Origin: Campylobacter lari subsp. concheus
GTDB lineage: Bacteria > Campylobacterota > Campylobacteria > Campylobacterales > Campylobacteraceae
Direction of reading: 5' to 3'
Length of the DNA stretch: 64,000 nucleotides
Assembly: GCF_008245025.1 (NCBI RefSeq)
Contig: NZ_CP043426.1
Coordinates: 558,001-622,000 of the forward strand
Below the pieces are notes generated by a model, which made no database searches, was not told where the DNA came from, and saw only the letters and a list, made by a program, of their open reading frames with translations. How positions within the stretch are numbered: the stretch's first letter is position 1; each line of letters begins with the position of its first letter. A program made the translations under genes and the position numbers. Shown one piece after another: positions 24,074 to 33,904 of this stretch.

Positions 24074-27000
24074 ATGAAAAAAACACTTTTACTCGTTTTA
24101 CTTAATTCACACTTTTCTTTTTTCTCAAATAATGATTTTAAAAAATCAAGATAAAATCATTATAGATAACAATCAAACTCTTGCTCTTAATCATGTAAAT
24201 CATGATCAAAAGCAAATACTTAAAGAACATAATAGCATTGACCCAAGAGTTAAAAAGCTATTAGAAGAAAAACCAAAGAAAGATTCTAATCTTAGTAAAG
24301 AAGATGAAGAATTATCTAATAAGGTTATTAATACTATTCAAACCATAGGCAATATATATAATGCCAAAGATAATAAAGAAAGAGATGAGCTTATAAGAGA
24401 TTTAGCAGGTAATTATTTAAGCTTACAAGCTAATACTTTAATCCAAGAATATTTACATGCTCTTAATCACTCCATTAATAGTGAGTTTAATTTAAACTAT
24501 AATGACAGAGGTGGCTTAAGTGGTAATGCTAAAGTTCTTTTACCTATTATGAGTGAAGATAATCCAAAAATATCTTATTTTTTACAAAGCGGTATAGGTG
24601 GATATGAAAATAATAGAATCATAGGTCATTTTGGTGGTGATATAAGATATTATCCTAATGCGTTAGCATTAAATAATTCAGGCAATATCATGCTAGGATT
24701 AAATTTAGTTTATGATCATGATTTTAGTAGAGAACATAAAAGAATATCTTTGGGCTTTGAAAGTATGTTAGATACACTAGCTTTCCATGCTAATATTTAT
24801 CAAAGATTAAGTGATTGGATTAATAGTTATGATTTTAAAAATGCAAATAATGATCTAACTTTCTTAGAACGCCCTGCTAATGGTTGGGATATGGGTATTA
24901 AATATGCTTTCCCTGCTATGAGCAATGTAGCTATTTTTGCTAATATGAGTAAATGGTATGGAGAAAAAGTAGCTCCATTTGGCAATGTAAACTGCTATGA
25001 AGATTTAGAAAAAAATCCTTTAGTGTATGAAGGAGGTATTACTTATTCACCTTGTCCAGCATTAACTTTTTCATTAAGTCATAAAAGAAGTAATGAAAGT
25101 GATAAACAAGGTACAAATATAGCTATGAATTTTAATATACCTTTAGACAAAGATGCCCTCAAACATGCTTTTGATACAAACTTAGCAGGTATAAATAACA
25201 CTATTGAAGGCTCTAGAACTCATTTTATAGATAGAGATTATTCTATGGTGCTTGAATATAAAGCTATTAATAATGCTTATCATATTTCTTATTGTGGAAA
25301 TTTAGGAGATAATACTCATTGTATTATGCTAAAAAATGGTTTTAACCAAGCAGTTAAAAATATTGCTATGAGTGTAACTCCTGAACAAAGAAGTGTAATC
25401 TTAAAGAATGGAAATCATTATATTACTGATGATAATGGAAAAGTTTTTGTAAAAATAATCCATGCTTATGGAGTTCATCAAACTAATTTAATTGCTAAGG
25501 CAGGGAATGCTCAAGAAAGTTTTCCTATTACTATTGTAGCACCAAGACAAGACTTTAAAGTATTTGCTAAACCTTCTAATATACAAAGACATGAAAAATC
25601 TCTAATCACATTTGCAGGAAGTGATTTAGCAAGTGATTTAGATATAAATTGGAAATTAATCGGCAAAGGAAGCTTAGAAAAAACTCCAAATTCAGATAAA
25701 ACTGATAAAGATGGAAATTCAAATATTATCTATAAGCCTGATATAAATATGAAAGATAAAGAAAAGGCAACAATCATTGCTAATGTATTAGGAATTACTT
25801 TAAAAGCCTTTGTTCAAGTAGCAATTTATGGAGACAATGATATTATCTTAGATAAAACTACTATAGGTAATAAAGAAAAAGCTCATGCAAGTTATAAAAA
25901 CTTACAAGCTAAAACTACTAAGGTTAAATGGAGCATACAAGGAGATAATGCTTTATTTATAAATAAAGATAAAACTACTAAAGAGCTTAATTTAATAGCT
26001 GATGAAAATGGTGAAAGTAATGTAGAAATCATAGGACTTAGTGGAAATGAAAAAGTAAAAATCATTGTTAAAAATATGAGCGATGAATTAGTAAAAGCAA
26101 AAAGTAAATTTTTAAAGATCAAAAATTATACAGCTACTATGGAGCTTCCTACTGGAAAAGACCCTGTAACTCATCAAGACTTTGAAAAAGGAATGATTGA
26201 TTATAAAAGCGACTTTGAAGTAAAACTTAAAGGTTTAATGCCAAAAACAAAGGTTTCATGGAAAGCTAAAGATATACAAAGTAATAAAACTTTAAGAATT
26301 AGCAATGACAAAGAAAGCACAGCTGATGATAAAGGTGAGAGTAAGGTAGTATTTGAAGGAGTAAAAGATTTTAATATTAAAAGATTACAAATCATTGCTA
26401 CTTATAATCAAAGTGCAGCTAGTACTCAAGAAATAAACGGAGAAATCAAACTCCACCAATACACCCCAAGCATTAATTTTAGTAAAGATAAAATCCATGC
26501 TTATGAAAGTGAAAACACCAAAGCTTTAAAAGATCCAAAACTTGATCATGTAGAAGTAACTTTAAAAGGTGGTAAGCCTAATGAGAAAGTAGAATGGAAT
26601 TTAAGTGGGGATGCTACTTTAGGTAGTCATGATGCAACATTTAATGCTAGTGGTGAAGCTAAAGCAACTATTACTGCTAAAGCTCCATTTAAAGCTAATC
26701 CTACCATTAGTGTTAGCACCCTAGGTCAAAACCTCACTAAAACTATTACTTATGATGTTAGAAAATTTGATCCTGTATTTACATATCCAAGCTTTAAAGG
26801 TGAGTTAAATACTATAGATTATAAGAGCGATTTTAAAATTACTGTTAGTGGTTTATTGGCTGATAGCACTGTAAAAGTATTAAAAGATGAAAAAGTTACT
26901 CCTAAAAAAGATAACTTCATTGTAAATAATAAGGGTGAAACTACTTTAGAATTTAGTGGTATTAGTGATTATAGTATTAAAGATTTCAAGATTAGTATTG

Positions 27001-28865
27001 AATATTTAAAACAAGGAGATATAAAAGATACTAAGACAAGTGATACTATCAAACTCCACCAATACACCCCAAGCATTAATTTTAGTAAAGATAAAATCCA
27101 TGCTTATGAAAGTGAAAACACCAAAGCTTTAAAAGATCCAAAACTTGATCATGTAGAAGTAACTTTAAAAGGTGGTAAGCCTAATGAGAAAGTAGAATGG
27201 AATTTAAGTGGGGATGCTACTTTAGGTAGTCATGATGCAACATTTAATGCTAGTGGTGAAGCTAAAGCAACTATTACTGCTAAAGCTCCATTTAAAGCTA
27301 ATCCTACCATTAGTGTTAGCACCCTAGGTCAAAACCTCACTAAAACATTAACTTATGTAGATGGAACTATATATACTCCAAAAATAGAATATCCTTCTTA
27401 TAGAGTAAGTTTCTGGAAAACATTAGATAAAACCATAGATTATGACTCAGATTATGTATTAAAAGTAAGCGGTCTATTACCAAATTCAACCATTGATAAT
27501 ATCAGTGGAAGTAAGGGAGTAAAAGCTAAAAAAGAAAGCTTTAATGTTAATGATAAAGGTGAAGCTACTTTAGAATTTAGTGGTATTAGTGATTATAGTG
27601 TTAAAGAACTTACTATTAAGTTTAGTTATATGAAATCAGTTATTACTAAGAGTGAAATAACTGCAGATAAAATTAAGCTTTATCAAAGAGAATTGAATTT
27701 AGAACTTGATAAAGAAACACTTTATACTCAAGAAGGAGATATAGTACACGCTGTATTAAAAGGTGGTAAAGAAGGTTCTAAAGTAGAATGGAATTTAAGT
27801 GGGGATGCTACTTTAGGTAGTCATGATGCAACATTTAATGCTAGTGGTGAAGCTAAAGCAACTATTACTTCTAAAGCTCCATTTAAAGATAATCCTGTAA
27901 TTAGGGTAAGTGCTATGGGTAAAAATTTAAGTAAAGAATTAAAATATAAGAAGATTCCAATCCAATTATTTTTTAGTAAAACAGTGCTGACTCCATTATT
28001 GATTGAAATTGTGGATGTAACCGCAAAAGGCACTCCTAATGAAAAAATTAAATGGAGTATTACTGGTGATGGAGTACTTCCAAAAGAAGATCTGATTCCA
28101 AAATATTTTGATAGTGAGGGTTTTGCAAGGACTAAATTCAGGACAATTAATCCTAATACTCGTCCAATAACAGTAAGTGTTGAATATGAAGATGGAAGTG
28201 GAAAAGCTAGCAAAACAGCCGTATTTGATGGTCCAATTAGACCAAGAATAGATAGATATTCTATTTCATTTGATGCAGGTGCAACTATAGAACTGTATGG
28301 ATTAGTCCCAAATTATACTGTAGAAGTTCAACCAGATCAGTATCTTGGTTATATTGATTTTGTCAATAAAGGCACACTTTATACTGATGATAAAGGGTCG
28401 GTTTATTTGAATTTTAAACCTATTAGAAGTGTCACTAAGCATACTGGTAGAGTTTTTAAACTTAAAGTGAAATATAAAGAATGGGACGGTTCTTATAAAG
28501 AAGCACTCATAGGAGATATTGAAGTGCAAAAACAAATTCATGCAACGTATGATTCTTGGAAAGACCCTAATTCGTGCTATATTAGTGCAACTTTAACACT
28601 AAGCAATGGGATTGCAGGAGAAGAGGTTAATTTTGATGGAACCAAACTTATCGTTGGTCTTGGTCAAACTGTGCCAATTATACAAAGATGGGATAAAAAA
28701 TTTGATAATTCTGGTGAAGCAAAAGTTACAATATCAACCACATGGTGTACAAAACCAGCGACTGAAACTCCTTCTTTTTATATGAGATTTAATACTTTTG
28801 GTGTAAGTTCTTCAGATACAGAAGTAGTTTCTTTTGAGGGTGGAGATCATAAAGAAATTCGTTAG
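24074..28865 (+). CDS. Inverse autotransporter (intimin/invasin family) adhesin with Ig-like repeats; signal peptide out of frame
   Basis: The long frame (24132-28865, 1577 codons) encodes an outer-membrane beta-barrel at about residues 115-378, with the family signature ERPANGWDMGIKYAFP (246-261) and GGITYSPCPALTFSLSHKR. About 1,100 residues of Ig-like surface domains follow, with repeated GGKPNEKVEWNLSGDATLGS units. Intimin and invasin bind host cells through such passengers. The body starts without a signal peptide, but ATG at 24074 encodes MKKTLLLVLLNSHFSF in another frame. Loss of one base, for example in the T6 run 24118-24123, would fuse them. As sequenced the gene is probably off or broken. 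No LysM domain is visible. It is carried by the island. Confidence 0.8.
26445..26743 (+). repeat. 299-bp perfect direct repeat in the adhesin, copy 1
   Basis: Every base matches 27048-27346, offset 603 bp (201 codons). It encodes about 100 residues, including TPSINFSKDKIHAYESE and KVEWNLSGDATLGSHDATF. A shorter 90-bp copy lies at 27780-27869. Confidence 0.95.
27048..27346 (+). repeat. 299-bp perfect direct repeat in the adhesin, copy 2
   Basis: Identical to 26445-26743. Flanking Ig-like units between the copies are clearly diverged, so the identity reflects recent duplication or gene conversion. Recombination between the copies would delete or add exactly 201 codons in frame. Confidence 0.95.
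27780..27869 (+). repeat. 90-bp partial third copy of the adhesin repeat
   Basis: Identical to 26586-26675 and the matching part of copy 2. Beyond this core, sequences diverge while still encoding a homologous Ig-like unit. Confidence 0.9.
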
Positions 28866-28926
28866 TTGGATATCTTTTATTGGAAGAAATTCAGCATATT
28901 TTATAGTAGAAAATAGGAAGGAATAT

Positions 28927-29199
28927 ATGCCATTTTACAATTTTGTACAATTTCTATCTCTGTTGGCTCAGCTTTCAGAGATAGATATTAAAATTCTTAT
29001 GGAATATAAAGATTTATTGTTAAAAGCATTATCATCTTTAAATGAAATGAAAAGATTTGACGCAAAAGAATATATGTAGCTTGTTAACATTCTTGAAGAA
29101 ACTTTTTTAGATAAACTTCAAGTGGATGAAAGTAAAAAGAAAGAAATTTGCAAAAATATCATCAAAATACTAAAAAATCACTGGAAAATGTTTTTTTGA
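28927..29199 (+). pseudogene. Small island gene interrupted by a TAG stop
   Basis: From ATG at 28927, with AGGAAGGA 5-12 bases upstream, the frame reads MPFYNFVQFLSLLAQLSEI and runs 50 codons to TAG at 29077-29079. The same frame then stays open for 39 more codons (LVNILEETFLDKLQVDE and so on, ending NHWKMFF) to TGA at 29197-29199. The helical, charged character continues across the stop, so this looks like one gene of about 90 codons with a nonsense mutation. A longer start at 28834 overlaps the adhesin end and is less likely. The family is not recognised. Confidence 0.55.
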
Positions 29200-29241
29200 A
29201 AACCAAGTTGTAATACAAAACTAATAAGAAATAATATAATA

Positions 29242-29260
29242 AAATGGTGGATTTAGCAGG
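29242..29260. repeat. Right attachment-site repeat (19 bp)
   Basis: Identical to 22552-22570. It spans the CCA end and the 3' acceptor strand of the tRNA-Met gene on the minus strand. Confidence 0.75.
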
Positions 29261-29321
29261 ACTCGAACCTGCGACCAACCGGTTATGAGCCGGTTGCTCT
29301 AACCAACTGAGCTATAAATCC
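29245..29321 (-). tRNA. tRNA-Met/Ile2 (anticodon CAT), island integration site
   Basis: Read on the minus strand it is a 77-nt cloverleaf with encoded CCA. The acceptor GGATTTA pairs with TAAATCC, the D-arm is AGCTCAGTTGGTTAGAGC, and the anticodon stem ACCGG/CCGGT encloses CTCATAA. The acceptor begins with a normal G-C pair and the stem lacks the GGG/CCC initiator mark, so it is an elongator-type CAT tRNA. Whether it is methionine or the lysidine-modified isoleucine tRNA cannot be decided by eye. Confidence 0.93.
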
Positions 29322-29373
29322 GCCAGAAGTTAAAATAGAAATGTTATTATATCTTTATTTCCTTAATTTAAAT

Positions 29374-30483
29374 TTAGAATTTTATTTTTACTGCTTTTTC
29401 TATTGCTAAATATCTAAAAGTTATTAAATTTTGTAAAATTCCAAAGAAAATCATAAAGGTAGCAAAAGAACTTCCCCCATGACTAAAAAATGGCATAGGT
29501 ATACCAACAACAGGAGCAAAACCTATGGTCATTGATATATTTACTGCTACATATATGAAAATAAATAAAGCAATGCAATTTGTCACCACTCTTGTAAAAT
29601 AATCATCTTTGAGCTTATAATTTAAACTCAATAAATGAAAAATGAGCAGGGTATAAAGCAATATGATTACAACCGCACCGATAAAACCAAATCTTTCAGA
29701 CAAATATGCAAAAATAAAATCACTCGTAGAAATAGGTAAAAATTTAAAATGTGTTTGTGTGGCTTCATCGGCCTTTTTTCCGCTCAAACCACCACTTCCT
29801 ATAGCGATGATGGATTGTTTTACATGGTAACTTGGCTCTTCAGCTAAGAAATCGTGAATTCTTTGTTTTTGATAAGGTTTTAGAAAGTCGCTGTAAATAA
29901 CAGGCGAAGCTATAGCTATAGCTAAAAAAATGCTAAGCCAAATTTTATAATTTACTCCTATGATAAAAAGCGTTCCAAAGCCCACTATTAAAAGTACTAA
30001 AGCTGTTCCTAAATCAGGTTCTCCTGCTATAAGTAAAAATGGGAGTAAAATATAAAAACTTAGCTTTAAAAATTGTTTTAAACCATAGCCATTATGCGGT
30101 GGTGGGTTTTGATAAATCAAATAAGCTAACATTAAAATAAAAGAGGGTTTGAAAATTTCAGAAGGTTGTATGGTGAAATGCGTAAAAGGTATCTCAAGCC
30201 ATCTTCTAGCCCCAAGTTTTTCAACACCAAAAATATCGACGCTCAAAAGCAAAGCTATATTGATCCAATATAACACAGGTATAAGCCACACTAATTTTCT
30301 TAAAGGTAAAAAGAAAAAAAACGCAAATCCTGCAAAACCTACTAAAGTATAGATAAATTGTTTTTCAGCTAAGCGTGTATTTGCTTCATAAATTAAAAGA
30401 AAAGATATAGCTATGATAGGCAATACTAAAAGAGGTTGAACAAAATCAAAATGCGTTAGAATTCTTCTATCAAGTTTTATCAA
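29374..30483 (-). CDS. mrdB: Rod-shape determining SEDS glycosyltransferase RodA/MrdB
   Basis: This 369-residue protein of about ten membrane helices is the second SEDS member in the window. The signature GFAPVVGIPMPFFSHGGSSF near the C-terminus, with GIPMP, is typical of RodA, which polymerises lateral-wall peptidoglycan with PBP2. ARRWLEIPFTHFTIQPSEIFK and GEPDLGTALVLLIVGFGTLFI are further family segments. It is divergent from the pseudouridine synthase gene, with overlapping -10 regions between them. Confidence 0.9.
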   Translation of the reverse strand: MIKLDRRILTHFDFVQPLLVLPIIAISFLLIYEANTRLAEKQFIYTLVGFAGFAFFFFLPLRKLVWLIPVLYWINIALLLSVDIFGVEKLGARRWLEIPFTHFTIQPSEIFKPSFILMLAYLIYQNPPPHNGYGLKQFLKLSFYILLPFLLIAGEPDLGTALVLLIVGFGTLFIIGVNYKIWLSIFLAIAIASPVIYSDFLKPYQKQRIHDFLAEEPSYHVKQSIIAIGSGGLSGKKADEATQTHFKFLPISTSDFIFAYLSERFGFIGAVVIILLYTLLIFHLLSLNYKLKDDYFTRVVTNCIALFIFIYVAVNISMTIGFAPVVGIPMPFFSHGGSSFATFMIFFGILQNLITFRYLAIEKAVKIKF

Positions 30484-30511
30484 AACTACCCTTTTTACAA
30501 AATATTGTGTA

Positions 30512-30526
30512 ATTATATGCTAAAAT
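30512..30526. promoter_or_regulatory. Back-to-back -10 boxes for mrdB and the rlu gene
   Basis: TATAAT on the minus strand (30512-30517) lies 29 bases before mrdB, and TGCTAAAAT on the plus strand (TAAAAT at 30521-30526) lies 29 bases before the pseudouridine synthase ATG. The two promoters are only three bases apart. Confidence 0.55.
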
Positions 30527-30554
30527 TACAAATTTTATCACAAGGAAATATAAT

Positions 30555-31517
30555 ATGCTAAAAATTTCATCACTTTGTGAAGAAAGATTGGATATTTTTT
30601 TATCAGATACACTTAAACAAAGTCGTTCGCAAGTTGCTAAACTAATCAAAGAAAATTGCATATATATTAATGAAAAAATAGAAAATAAAAGTTCTAAAAA
30701 AATAAAAAAAAAAGATGAAATAAGTATTTTTTTACCTTTAGCAAAAGAAGCCAAAGAAAGCTACACGCCTGAGTTTGATATAGAAAATTTATATGAAGAT
30801 GATGATGTTTTAGTTTTAAACAAAGCTCCTAATGTTGTTGTGCATGGTGCAAGTAGCGTTAAAGAAGCGACTTTGGTGGATTGGCTTTTGCATAAAGGCT
30901 ATACTTTATCAAATTTAAATGGAGAGCATAGAGCAGGGCTTGTGCATAGACTTGATAAAGGCACAAGCGGAGCTATCATCATAGCAAAAAACAATCAAAC
31001 ACATCAATTTTTAGCAAATCAGCTTTTAGATAAAAGTATGGGAAGATTTTATCTTGCTTTGAGTGACTTGCCTTTGAAAAATGATAAAATGAGCAATGAA
31101 AAAGCTATCATGCGTTGTCCTAATAATAGGCTTAAAAAAATTACTACAAATACCAAAAATCCTTTAGCAAAAAATGCAAAAACAGATTTTATAAATTTAT
31201 TAAGTTCTAAAAACTGCTCTTTAATAGCTGCTAAATTATATACAGGAAGAACCCATCAAATCAGAGTGCATTTAGCAGATTTTAATCGCTATATTTTAGG
31301 AGATGAATTATACGGATATAAAGGAAAAATAAAGTATAATAGAGTAATGCTTCATGCGTATTTGATTTATTTTATTCATCCTAGGACTAAAGAGTTAATG
31401 TTTATAAAAGCTCCTATGTTTGATGATTTTTATCAAATTTTAAAAGAAAATTTTACACAAGGAGAGATAGATGAAAAAACTTCATTGGATTATCTTAAGT
31501 TCTGCTTTGGCTTTTAG
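30555..31517 (+). CDS. RluA-family ribosomal large-subunit pseudouridine synthase
   Basis: This 320-residue enzyme has an N-terminal S4 RNA-binding domain (ERLDIFLSDTLKQSRSQVAKLI, about 9-30) and a catalytic domain with HRLDKGTSGAIIIAKN, where the aspartate is the nucleophile that isomerises uridine. TGRTHQIRVHLADFNRYILGDELYG is the second family motif. It is of the RluC/RluD type; the target rRNA positions cannot be assigned. AAGGAAA precedes the ATG. It overlaps the next gene by 47 bases. Confidence 0.9.
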   Translation: MLKISSLCEERLDIFLSDTLKQSRSQVAKLIKENCIYINEKIENKSSKKIKKKDEISIFLPLAKEAKESYTPEFDIENLYEDDDVLVLNKAPNVVVHGASSVKEATLVDWLLHKGYTLSNLNGEHRAGLVHRLDKGTSGAIIIAKNNQTHQFLANQLLDKSMGRFYLALSDLPLKNDKMSNEKAIMRCPNNRLKKITTNTKNPLAKNAKTDFINLLSSKNCSLIAAKLYTGRTHQIRVHLADFNRYILGDELYGYKGKIKYNRVMLHAYLIYFIHPRTKELMFIKAPMFDDFYQILKENFTQGEIDEKTSLDYLKFCFGF

Positions 31518-32685
31518 TGCTTGTAGTACAACTATGAGTTCGCCTCAAATTGCTCAAGTAAATGATACTTTACCAAAAATTTCAAATATTAAAAGTATAA
31601 GTGATATTACAAGCATAGCTTTTGAATGGGAACCTTTGTATGATCAAAATATAGCAGGCTATTACATTTATAGAGCAAATGCAGCTGGTGCACCTATGGA
31701 GCTTATAGCAAAAATTAAAAATAAGTTTCAAACTCATTATACTGATACAAATTTAGAGCCAAATACAAGATATTATTATTCTATGAAAACCTTTAATGAG
31801 CTTGGACAAGTTTCTCAAGATGGTGTAAGCATAGAAGCTTTTACCAATAGAGTGATTGATCCAGTGCCTTTTGTGCAAGCTATTGTGGGTTTGCCAAATC
31901 GTGTAAAAATAGTTTGGAGACCGCATCCTGATGTAAGAGTAAATTCATATATCATTGAGCGTGCAAATATGAAAGATATGAAATTTAAAGAATTAACTAG
32001 GGTTAAAAATCGCTTAAGTGCTGAATATATAGATGATTCACTAAAGCCTGATGAGAGTTTTCAATATAGAATCATAGCTTTAACTTATGATGGTATTAAA
32101 AGCACCCCAAGTAAAATAGTAGAATCAACCACTAAAGCACTTCCTCCTATGGTAAGTAATTTACAAGCAAGTAAAGATGCGCCAAGAAAAATCATTTTAA
32201 CTTGGGATAAAATTGATTATGCTGATTTTGCTTATTATAAAATTTATTCTAGCTCAACTACCTTTTTACCTTTTAGCGTGGTAGCTAAAACTTCTGAAAA
32301 TACTTATGAAGATGTAGTTAAAGGTGTGGCTGAAAAAAGATATTATAAAGTGAGTATGGTTGATAAAGATGGCTTGGAAAGTCCTATAGCAAATGAGCCT
32401 GTAGAAGGTATCACCCTAGGGGCACCATTAGCACCAAGTATTATTTTATGTGCTGTTGAAGATGATGGTATTAGAGTTGAATGGGTTGATAATGATGATA
32501 GAGCTAAAGAATATATAGTTAAACGAAGTGGGGGTGGAAGTAATGCTGTATTTAAAGAGATTAAATCCAAACAATTAAAAGATATCACAGCTGTTCCTGG
32601 AAAAGTATATAGTTATGAAGTTATAGCAATTGATGTAAATGGTATAGAATCAAAAGCTTCTGATAAATTTACAGCGGTGAAATAA
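31471..32685 (+). CDS. Fibronectin type III domain lipoprotein
   Basis: This 404-residue protein has a lipoprotein signal peptide (MKKLHWIILSSALAFSAC) and four tandem fibronectin type III-like modules of about 90 residues, recognised by repeats such as FEWEPLYDQNIAGYYIYRAN, VWRPHPDVRVNSYIIERAN, TWDKIDYADFAYYKIYSS and EWVDNDDRAKEYIVKRS. FN3 lipoproteins of Campylobacter at this locus have been linked to fibronectin-like binding (FlpA), and the gene order here agrees with C. jejuni flpA. The ATG has AAGGAGA 7-13 bases upstream, although it lies inside the previous gene by 47 bases. Confidence 0.85.
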   Translation: MKKLHWIILSSALAFSACSTTMSSPQIAQVNDTLPKISNIKSISDITSIAFEWEPLYDQNIAGYYIYRANAAGAPMELIAKIKNKFQTHYTDTNLEPNTRYYYSMKTFNELGQVSQDGVSIEAFTNRVIDPVPFVQAIVGLPNRVKIVWRPHPDVRVNSYIIERANMKDMKFKELTRVKNRLSAEYIDDSLKPDESFQYRIIALTYDGIKSTPSKIVESTTKALPPMVSNLQASKDAPRKIILTWDKIDYADFAYYKIYSSSTTFLPFSVVAKTSENTYEDVVKGVAEKRYYKVSMVDKDGLESPIANEPVEGITLGAPLAPSIILCAVEDDGIRVEWVDNDDRAKEYIVKRSGGGSNAVFKEIKSKQLKDITAVPGKVYSYEVIAIDVNGIESKASDKFTAVK

Positions 32686-33875
32686 TGCCAAATTTTAAGT
32701 GTAAAGTTTTAAAAGAAATTCAACTTCCTTTTAAAAAAGATGGAGTTGAATTTTTATGGCTTGCTAAAGGTGAAAATGTTGATTTACTTTTTACGCGCAT
32801 AAAGCAAGAAAACTTTTTTTTGCAGATTAAAATAGATGAAAAAAAACAAGAATGGCTTATTAAGGGCGAAAAACACACTAAACCTTCGCAAATTGGATAT
32901 TTGCAAAAAGCTTTGCTTGTGTTTAAAGAAAATTTTACTCAAGATGCAGTTTGTGAAGCTGTAGCATTAAAACATACAAGGTTAATCCAAAAAACACCTT
33001 TAATTGCTAATGATTTAAAAGAATTACTAGAGCAAATAAAAAACAAAAAACAAATTTTTATTGAAATAGGTTTTGGAAGTGGTAGACATTTGCTTTATCA
33101 AGCAAGATTAAATCCTGACGTGTTGATAATTGGTATAGAAATTTACACGCCTGCGTTAGAGCAAGTAGCTAAACTTGCCTTAAGTGAAAACTTAAATAAT
33201 GTTTTGTTAATAGAAACTGATGCAAGATTATTATTAAGCGTACTTGAGTCTAACTTGGTAGATAAAATCTTTTTGCATTTTCCTGTTCCTTGGGATAAAA
33301 AGCCTCACCGTAGAGTAGTTGGAGTAAACTTTGCCAATGAATGCGCTAGAGTTTTAAAAGAAAATGGGCAATTTGAACTTAGAACAGATAGCTTTTTGTA
33401 TTTTGATTTTACCTTAGAAACTTTTTTAACTTTTTCACATTTAAAAGCTTTAATCAAAAAAAATGAAAATTTAGAAATTTCAAGCAAATATGAAGATCGC
33501 TGGAAAAGACAAAATAAAGATATATATGATTTAATCATTAGTGGTTTTAGCAAGAGTGAAAGTTTAAGCAAGGATCAAAAATTTGCCATTGAAGATTTAA
33601 AATTAAACACAGAAGAATTAGCTTGTATAAAAAAGAATTTTAAAAATGAAGTTTTTAAAGGTGAGGATTTTTTCTTGCATTTTGAAAAAATGTACATTAA
33701 AGACGATGAGCTTATCATTAAAATAGCTTTTGGTGCTTTTTATAAGCCTGAGCATGTTTATATAGCTTTAAATGTACAAAAGATAGAATTTGTTTTTGAA
33801 CAGCCTTTTAAAACTAAAGAAAATTTAAAAGCTATAGAAAAATTAAGAGAAATATTGTATTCTTATATCAAATAA
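32685..33875 (+). CDS. trmB: tRNA (guanine-N7)-methyltransferase TrmB
   Basis: TrmB makes m7G46 in the tRNA variable loop. SAM motif FIEIGFGSGRHLLYQA (about 125-140), IGIEIYTPALEQ and HFPVPWDKKPHRRVV (family motif with catalytic aspartate) are present. The protein is 396 residues, much longer than the 230 of E. coli TrmB; the extra length is N-terminal (about 110 residues) and C-terminal (about 100), as I recall for other Campylobacter and Helicobacter TrmB. The start overlaps the previous stop by one base (TAATG). Confidence 0.9.
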   Translation: MPNFKCKVLKEIQLPFKKDGVEFLWLAKGENVDLLFTRIKQENFFLQIKIDEKKQEWLIKGEKHTKPSQIGYLQKALLVFKENFTQDAVCEAVALKHTRLIQKTPLIANDLKELLEQIKNKKQIFIEIGFGSGRHLLYQARLNPDVLIIGIEIYTPALEQVAKLALSENLNNVLLIETDARLLLSVLESNLVDKIFLHFPVPWDKKPHRRVVGVNFANECARVLKENGQFELRTDSFLYFDFTLETFLTFSHLKALIKKNENLEISSKYEDRWKRQNKDIYDLIISGFSKSESLSKDQKFAIEDLKLNTEELACIKKNFKNEVFKGEDFFLHFEKMYIKDDELIIKIAFGAFYKPEHVYIALNVQKIEFVFEQPFKTKENLKAIEKLREILYSYIK

Positions 33876-33904
33876 TCATTTATAAAATAAATAAGGAAAA
33901 AGCA

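Larger units (their letters stand above)
22552..29260. mobile_element. Genomic island integrated at the tRNA-Met 3' end (remnant, no integrase)
   Basis: The 19 bases at 22552-22570 and 29242-29260 are identical (AAATGGTGGATTTAGCAGG). The right copy contains the 3' end and CCA of the minus-strand tRNA-Met gene. The island lies on the 3' side of that intact tRNA, exactly as tyrosine-integrase elements integrate. The enclosed 6.7 kb carries a small unknown gene, an AlpA/Xis-like DNA-binding protein, a long non-coding AT-rich region, a large surface adhesin and a broken small gene. No integrase, replication or conjugation gene is visible, so it is either a decayed element or a satellite moved by an integrase encoded elsewhere. 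Confidence 0.75.

Noticed and set aside
28834-28926. An upstream start extending the small gene after the adhesin
   Set aside because: It overlaps the adhesin end, while ATG at 28927 has a strong AGGAAGGA site.
22552-29260. CRISPR-like or prophage-like content in the accessory region
   Set aside because: The repeats are two direct copies or coding repeats without regular spacers, and no phage structural or Cas genes are present.
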